Shown here in pieces: positions 57,121 through 64,000 of a stretch of 64,000 bases of DNA. The notes under the pieces are model-generated. The model did not search any database, had not been told where the DNA came from, and was given only the letters and a program-made list of their open reading frames with translations. The translations under genes and the position numbers were made by a program. Positions within the stretch are counted from its first letter, which is position 1. Each line of letters opens with the position of its first letter. Source of the stretch: Melieria omissa (Eukaryota; Arthropoda; Insecta; Diptera; Ulidiidae); assembly GCA_963971225.1 (NCBI GenBank), contig OZ020268.1, positions 55,117,900 through 55,181,899 of the forward strand, in the 5' to 3' direction.

Positions 57121-60100
57121 CCCTATCCAATTATTTCGCTAAACAAATTTCTACATTCTCAACTCAGCCCCTTTAAATGGCCAAAAGCCCAGTGACAATC
57201 ATAACAAAATCACTGAAGCGACTGTCAAGATTTTATAATAAACTTCAGCTTGCAGCAATGGGCCCAAAAAACTTACTACCGTCCAGTGCAAAAAGGACAA
57301 CAATACTTGATGGCGTTGACGTTGGGCAATGTGCGAACGCATCATATCCCAACCAAATGGCCGCACATCAATTTGAGGCTTATTTTTATGTTTGGGTCCT
57401 CGTTACAAAGTGAAATTGTGCACAATTTCCAACGACTTTTTGCAATTCTCTTCATTTTCTCATTTTTGTCATTTTGATTATTTCCTGCATTTTTGCATAA
57501 GAAAATTTTACAAATTTTGCTGCTACCATGCACATCGAATTATTTAATTTCACATTTATTATTAAAAAGGTTCCGGAAATATTTTGGTCCACACCAACTG
57601 ACTGACTGACTGGCCAATGCGGTGATAAGAAATTATGTGGAGGGAAAATGACGAGAACGCCAAAAGTGTGTATGAGAAAATTTAAATGACATTAACTTAC
57701 GAATGTGACGACGATGATTTCAGGCAGGCAGTGGATTTCATGAATAATAAATTCCCAGCTATACACCCAGCCAGCTCCCCCACTCACTCATACACACACA
57801 AACACAAACACACAGCTGCCAGTGTCCGCTGTTGCCTGATTTTGGGCGCACATTTTTCATGCGACCTTTTGCGCTTTTCTTGATGTTGTTGTTGCTGTTT
57901 GTAATTCTAAATTTTCATTTTACTCAAATGATAAAAATCGTTTAAGATGACACTACAAGTGACGGCAGGGAGTGCGCCATTGTCGATAAAGTGGGGTGAC
58001 AATGATGCAACGCGAGCAGCGCGGAGGAAGCCGCACCGGCGTCAGCGAATTTGCACGTTTTCCGTACATCAATAACACCAACAATAGAGGCAACAGCGGC
58101 TCGACTGCAGCATTGCCAGCGCAAAATGTACGAAAAATCCGCTTAGCGTGTGACGCAAGGTGACGCAGTCAAACGATTGCCGCCCCAAGTTGGGTCGGGT
58201 GCAAAATAACCGTATCGCAGCGTGCCAAAAAAAAAAAAGGTGCGCACCGTCGACGCAAATGACGCTTCACTAATGATTAATGATGTTTTGAAAAAGTGCC
58301 GGCAGCAGCAACAACAATGCCAACGGCAGAGGTTTGGGCCGTAAGCGACCTCCTCAGTGGGGGGGTGAAAGTTGGACACCCAATGCCAGTTAAGTACAGC
58401 AATCAACGGCAACGGCAACAGCTACAACAACAGCAACTGCGGCAGCTGTGTCAAATCTCAACACGTGCCAACTGAAACGACAGTGTTGCATTTGACGCAA
58501 TTTATGGGCCCAGTTGCAGTGAGAAATTCATCAAAAACCAACCAAAAGTTGCAGATGTTAGGTTCAATTTTTACAGAATCTATATGCAACAATGACTTAG
58601 CCAAGCTTTGAGGTTGGTACATTCGACCACAAGTCCATCTAATCTCGTGGAAAAAGCCAGTCGAGCCTCATCGACGTCCTCAACGAACTGCATCCACCTT
58701 GATGAAATCAGCGCCGCCCGCGCACCCAACCACACATTAACTCATGCACCGCAGTTAATGCCTTCACGCAACACATCTGACAGCGACAAATACAACTCTG
58801 TGCGCGTCACGTATGTAGCTACATATTGTACTACGTTCGCAAGTAAATATGCCAACGAAAAGACCGCCAATGCCAACAAAACGTTAAAGTTTTGTGGTGC
58901 AGGATGCGGAAGACTGCACAATAAACGGGCGAGGGGTCGCAGGCGTTGGCGCTTTGTAAACTTCTACATAGTTGCTGCCAACGTGGTAGTTGTTGTTATT
59001 GGTGTATTTGTAGCTGACGACGAAGAGCAAAGTGCAAAACCTACACACACACTACAATAACGCCAGATGCGCGCACGTTTTCTCGGGAGACGCGCCGTAC
59101 CGCTGATTGCATTTGTTTCTGTCTGTCTTTCTGTTCGTCTGTTTGTGTACTATTGTGCGCCTGTGTGCATTAAAACAAATAGCAAACACTTTGAAATTCA
59201 GAGCAAATTTGTAAACATCAGTCGAGGCTGTGTTGTATCTAACCAGTCACCCATCCAACCGTATGGTCGAACAACAACAACAACACCGCAAGACGCAGCC
59301 TCCTGGCTGACTAAAGAATTAGTTACATATGGGATCGACCGCTGACGAGTTTGTGCAGAAAAAATGCTCGCAATTTGCTGAGCAACTCAGCTGAACCCGA
59401 CAAAGGCAGCGCAAAGGGTGAATATTTAATACGTCAGCGCTGACGGGAAAATGTAAAAGCCGCGACATTGTTGCCAGCAACAAACAAACAAATGTACAAC
59501 AAATGCCAAAAGGTAACACAATAACAATAGTAACAACAGCAACACTACCAGCAAGCAAAGACAAATTGTCAGCAACAACAGAAAAAATTTAAAAAAAAAA
59601 TTGGAAAAAATAAAAATGAAAAAACTAACAACACAAAAGAACAAATAAATTCCACCTACTCAACGTCCGGCAACTTTTGCAGTGTCAACACAGCCGCAAA
59701 CAGTTCAAATCACAACGTCACAGCGTCGCCCAACTCTGCCATCAAACCAAGCGAGCAGCCACAAGTCAACGCCGCTCGCTGCGTGCTTCATTTTTTCACG
59801 CCGCGTCAGAAATACCAATAAGCCTTTTGCAATTCGTTGAGCCAGCTGCTGGAATGCCACGAAATGCCAACACTAACGCAGCCGCCGGCGAAAATTGCCG
59901 ACGATGTCTCCTCAAGGTTGCTTGCTGGTTCGATTTTGCTTGCTTCTTCGATGGTTTTTGGAATAATTTTCCTTTTTTTTGGACTGGTGGCTGCTTCGTT
60001 TACCACCAGCGACAAATTTCACTTAAAATTCAAAACATGTCTCAAACGCATTTTCGCTTCGTTGATTTTTGCATTCGTCGCGCCTGGTGAATATTTTGTC

Positions 60101-62446
60101 TCGACAGTGGGATGACCCGACCACCCGCCCACTTACAATTGGTGTGGATTATAATGTGGTTGGAGTTTAACGCGTTTCATGCCTTAGAAATCCAAATTGA
60201 AGATGAAAACTGCAAAGGAAAATGTATTGATGAACATTATTGTAATACAAAACCAAAATGGAAAAATATTTAAAAAATTGAATGTGAAATTTGGTTAAGC
60301 CTTTGCTATCCGAGCTACCAAATATAGATAATAGAGCGAGAGTAGAGAGTATATCTCTCCTTATCATCTCTAGAAGCATTAATTTTTCATGGATCACTAG
60401 ATGGCAAGAGCTCTTTTTAAGGGCAAAGTACCTTGACACAGTGTTCTGTGGTTAGTCCAATGAGTCTTCTTCATCAGCGTTCTTATTTTTCTTTATAATG
60501 GACCACATTATTCAGTACTTCTGTGTGTTTAACCATCAATATTCCTCTATATTTTCCTATCAGTTGGATAGGAAGAAACACCATAGGAAAAGTCGGGACA
60601 TTCATTCCAAATTCAAATTCAAACAATAAATATTTTGGTTTGGTTTAAGATAACAGAAGATTCTAGACCAAACTACTCATCCACTGCAACAAAAAAATGT
60701 TGATCTGATTCATTGACAACTTTTCTCTCACATGTAACCACTTTCATCTCGGATTAGCTTAACTTTACCAACCAGTCTAAACTTAATCACTGTAAACTTT
60801 CCTCATAATCTTCACTTCTTATTCTTCAACTGTAAGTTTCATCCACAAACCAACCACCAACGACTTTACATTTACATATCACAAACCAATATTGCAAGTG
60901 CTGACTTATCTGTCTGTATGGTTGTAATTTATGCCATATGTCGCTTATTAGAGTTGCCACTTGGTTTAAAATCAATACAATCCAAACGTTTTTCATGCGC
61001 ACTCCGCACCCCAATTCAAACCCTTGACAGCTGTTTAACGCCGTAAATAGTCGAGCATTGTGTAGAGTGGTATTTTTGCTCGCAATATGGCAAATCTGCA
61101 CGCTCAAGGCTGAGAGCAAACCGTTGACCCCGGCACAAAGACCATTTTGTAAATTGCAAAAATGCCAAACAATTCAAATGGCTGCGTTGCTGTGGGGTGG
61201 CAGGCGACGAAACGCGTCAGCCTTATTACATGTAATAAATTCAAGGCGCACATATTTGCTGCAAGGGATCGTAAAAAGACATGTTGTCGAGAGAAATTAA
61301 ACGATGCGTCTTTGCGGCAGCGCCGAAAAGAAAATCGCGCAACTTCGAAAGCGCCAAATCGAAAATCCCCTCAAAAACAAAGCAAAATAGCAGCAATGAC
61401 AGCTGCGTGGAGTGTTGCAGTTGTCATTATTGTCGGCGCGCGTGTTGAGGCGTCAAGAATTTGCGCAGAGTTGCCGGCTTCCGTTGCACACTTTGGTGAG
61501 TGTGTGTGGGTGCTGAATGTGTTTGGCTGAGTGCGGCACTAATCCTGATGGGAATAAAAATATGCTCGAATTATTTTCGTGTTGTCGTGGCCGACACTGT
61601 CAAATGCGACACTGCAGTCAGTCAGCTCGTCAGCCCCAGTCGAAGTGCAGCAGCGGTCAATGCGTGGCAAAGTTGGCATAAAAACCAACCCCACATGAAT
61701 GTCTGCTGGCTGTTTTTCGAGGGGGCGTGAGCACCGCAAACCGAATGCTTTGTCGGTCGGTTTGTTGGTGTTTCAAGTGTGACACACGCATTAAAACTAA
61801 ATAAGCTTAAGCGTTGCTTTTATTGCAGTTGGGATTGGAATGGGCCGCGGCGGAAGGATTGTAATTCGAGGCGAGATTTTCCACTTGCATTATGAGCGGA
61901 AACAATGGGCACACAGGGCGCTGTGGTGTCCAAATGCACCTGCAAAAATGTAGCTTGGAACTGGAGCCGGTAATGCCTAAGCAAATAATGACAACACTCG
62001 TACAAAGTGCAGCTTAATGACCAGCCAGTGTCGAGGATTAGCAATTAATTTGTGTAAAAGCATTAGAGGACATGTGAGCAGGATGCGCGCTCGGGTAGCA
62101 TTTATGAGTGGGGGTGCATACTCGTATGCGAATTTACTGTAGGGGGCTGGATTGAGCGATTAAAATCGAAGCAACATACTCCTTACAAAGCATCACATGG
62201 CACTTGTGAAATGGGACAGAGGATGTTGGTCGGATTTCAAAAAAGGTCTTGAGCGGAAATTGTCTAAGGAAAATGTGAAAGCTAAGCAAATATGACTCTT
62301 GTGAGGTGAAGAGTTTTAATTTGTTGACCTCTAGCCATGGTTTCCTCTGCTCTGCAAGCAACCAAACCTCAAATGGTAGTTGGTAAAAAATCCAGCACTT
62401 GTTGAAGTCGCATTCAAATCCTTTCAATTTGAATACAAAATTTTTT
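57121..62446. other. non-coding stretch
   Basis: GC-richer blocks at 57950-59350, 59650-60120 and 61050-62050 are rich in AAC/CAA and GCC words. Long open frames there (e.g. 58608-59060) have no domain, no codon bias and no good splice ends. One short frame at 61395-61494 looks signal-peptide-like and is discussed as a finding. Confidence 0.4.
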
Positions 62447-63200
62447 ATTGTATTCATTTTTATTTAATACAAAAATTTACTATTGAGCTTTTCATTTTGT
62501 TGCTTTACACGTTTTACTGCTAAAAATATAAACATTAAAAAATCCTTTTTTTACGAGGGCGGGTCAATAAGTCCGTGACTTTTTGAATGAAACACAGGTT
62601 TTTGGATAAAAAGTTATTTTATTTTTCAACGTAGTCTCCTTTGAGATCTATACACTTAGCCCAACGTTTCTCCAGTTTTTTTATCCCTTCCGAAAAATAG
62701 GATTTGTCGAGGTCTTCAAAATAGGCATTTGTTTGTGAAATGACTGCGTCATTTTAGGCAAATCTCTTTCCGCCGAGCCATTTCTTCAAGTTTGGGAACA
62801 AGAAATAGTCACTTGGTGCTAGATCGGGTGAATAGGCGGGATGAGGGAGCAATTCGTAGTCCAATTCACGGATTTTTGCCATGGAAACTGCACATGTGTG
62901 CACCCGTGCACACGAAATTCACTTTTCTCCATTTTCTTCTCAGTCAACGCGGTAGTCTGATATTAACGGCTGTCAAAAACAAACTAAATGTCGCAACTTG
63001 TTCAATTTTTGACAAGAGTCAACTGACAGATGACTATTGACGGGAGCAGTGTTGCCAAAGCCGCGGACTTATTGACCCGCCCTCGTATTTTATTCATTTT
63101 TATTTAATAAAAAATATACTATTGACTTTTTCATTTTGTTGCTTTACATGTTTTACTGCTAAAAATATTTTGCTGCTAAAAATATAAAAATTAAAAAAAT
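62447..63200. repeat. direct duplication of about 100 bp flanking the mariner element
   Basis: Left copy 62450-62551 and right copy 63088-63198 share 'tattcatttttatttaata', 'ttcattttgttgctttaca' and 'gttttactgctaaaaatata' in the same order. Each abuts one end of the mariner element. The right copy has an extra internal 'ttttgctgctaaaaatat' duplication. Confidence 0.8.
62554..63085 (-). mobile_element. internally deleted mariner element (532 bp)
   Basis: TIRs start cgagggcgggtcaataagtc at both ends, about 25 of 28 positions, with TA target duplications (62552-62553 and 63086-63087). On the minus strand, 62882-62619 encodes the C-terminal part of a mariner transposase. It contains HPAYSPDLAPSDYFLF (with the third catalytic Asp of the DD34D triad) and later YFEDLDKSYF, RWAKCIDLKGDYVEK and a stop. 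An in-frame TAA (near 62756) follows GGKRFA. The N-terminal DNA-binding domain and first two Asp are missing. Inactive. Confidence 0.85.
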
Positions 63201-64000
63201 TCTTTCAATATTTATAGCAGCCTTTTGGGCGCATTGTCGTTAAGTAGGTTAGCAACTTTCTACTTTTTCCTTTTTTTCTTCCTCATATTGCCGCTAGCAA
63301 TAAAAACAAAAGCCAAAAGCAAAGCGAAATGGTAACGTTTTTATTTCATTTTTTTTCTTTTTCTATTTTTCCCCATTTTTTTTTCTTTTATTTCTGTTCT
63401 TTTTTTATTTTTTTGTGAGAGCAAAAAATGAGCGCAAAATGGAGTTGCACATTGTTATTTGGAATAAATATATTTTTTGCGTATTGTGTAAAAGTTACTC
63501 AACTGGAAACAATCATAACGAGTTGCGTACCGACGATGAGTTGTAAAATAAAAATAAAACACAGCTTGCACGCTTTAAAGTGTTGCACTTTATGGTGGAA
63601 TATATTTCAATTTTTCCCCTTTTTTTTCCATTACTTTTTTGTATTTTGTTTGCCTTTATTGTTTTTACTTTTGAGTGGAGTGAAAGTTACTTTGGACCTT
63701 TTGTGCAGTTTGAAGTTGCACGAGTACGAGTACTTTATGGAAATGTATATGCAAAAGTGTGTACATTTATAAGTATATAATGCGTTTTTACGTACAGAAA
63801 AAATATATAAAAATACTATACAACTTTAAAATTTGGTTTTTAATATTATTTCAAAGATTATGGACGGACCAACTGTTAACTTGAATTAAGAACCCTTGGT
63901 AAACCAAATAGTAGAAATGTAAGGCAGAGAGAGAGTGATCTATAAAAGAAAACTATTCAAATTACCTCACCAAAGGCTAAAAACCAAACAATCTAAATCG
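63201..64000. other. non-coding stretch at the window end
   Basis: T-rich tract 63330-63420, otherwise AT-rich. The frames here (e.g. 63428-63772) are Phe/Leu/Cys strings from T-rich DNA. Nothing supportable. Confidence 0.5.

Noticed and set aside
58608..59060. 150-codon open frame on the + strand
   Set aside because: No domain, no splice-site support, composition of AAC/GCC-rich non-coding DNA; long frames are expected in such blocks.
63428..63772. 114-codon frame near the window end
   Set aside because: Phe/Leu/Cys-rich translation of T-rich DNA without family resemblance.

Overview
The window reads as nuclear DNA of a higher (brachyceran) fly; a tephritid-type fruit fly is my best guess. 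The reasons are an AT-rich background full of CAA/GTT runs, GT-AG introns of several kb with GC-rich coding exons, arthropod TCAGT initiators, an RR-type cuticle protein gene, and many small DNA transposons (P, hAT, piggyBac, mariner, pogo and Harbinger types). The species assignment is inference only.

Layout. At 2311-3818 (+) are the last three coding exons of a gene whose two charged 'RREEEH / QREHELKK' coiled segments weakly recall the AKAP2/MISP C-terminal family. It converges on a complete two-exon M14 digestive-type carboxypeptidase gene (4459-6166, -), and the predicted 3' ends overlap. A tRNA-derived SINE lies at 6422-6727. From 9211 a long-intron (+) gene of unknown identity begins. 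Its first three coding exons (9211-9626, 15360-15716, 21772-21943) have matching splice phases and its remainder lies beyond what I can find, so most of the window may be its introns. A complete three-exon RR-1 cuticle protein gene (39152-41025, -) would then be nested antisense in that intron.

The non-coding part is a stack of mobile elements and decayed tandem repeats. These include a 2.4-kb P-like element with a THAP-like relic and a nested Harbinger-type MITE (22340-24730). A 1.1-kb hAT-like element with a nested TTAA element interrupts one copy of a tandem duplication, and the other copy preserves the empty site (29989-31129). Four TTAA-flanked piggyBac-like miniature elements, a pogo-like MITE, a TA-flanked MITE with perfect 18-bp terminal repeats, an internally deleted mariner (62554-63085), a second SINE copy (37575-37747), and a 5'-truncated LINE between two large AAAAT/AAATC arrays complete the set. 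Several introns and intergenic stretches are degenerate satellites with periods of about 60 to 220 bp.

I see no operon, virus, CRISPR or bacterial-type system. The most informative points are the Lys at carboxypeptidase position 255 (predicted preference for C-terminal glutamate), the P-like element, the new SINE family with clear target duplications, and the repeat phylogeny that dates the insertions relative to each other.
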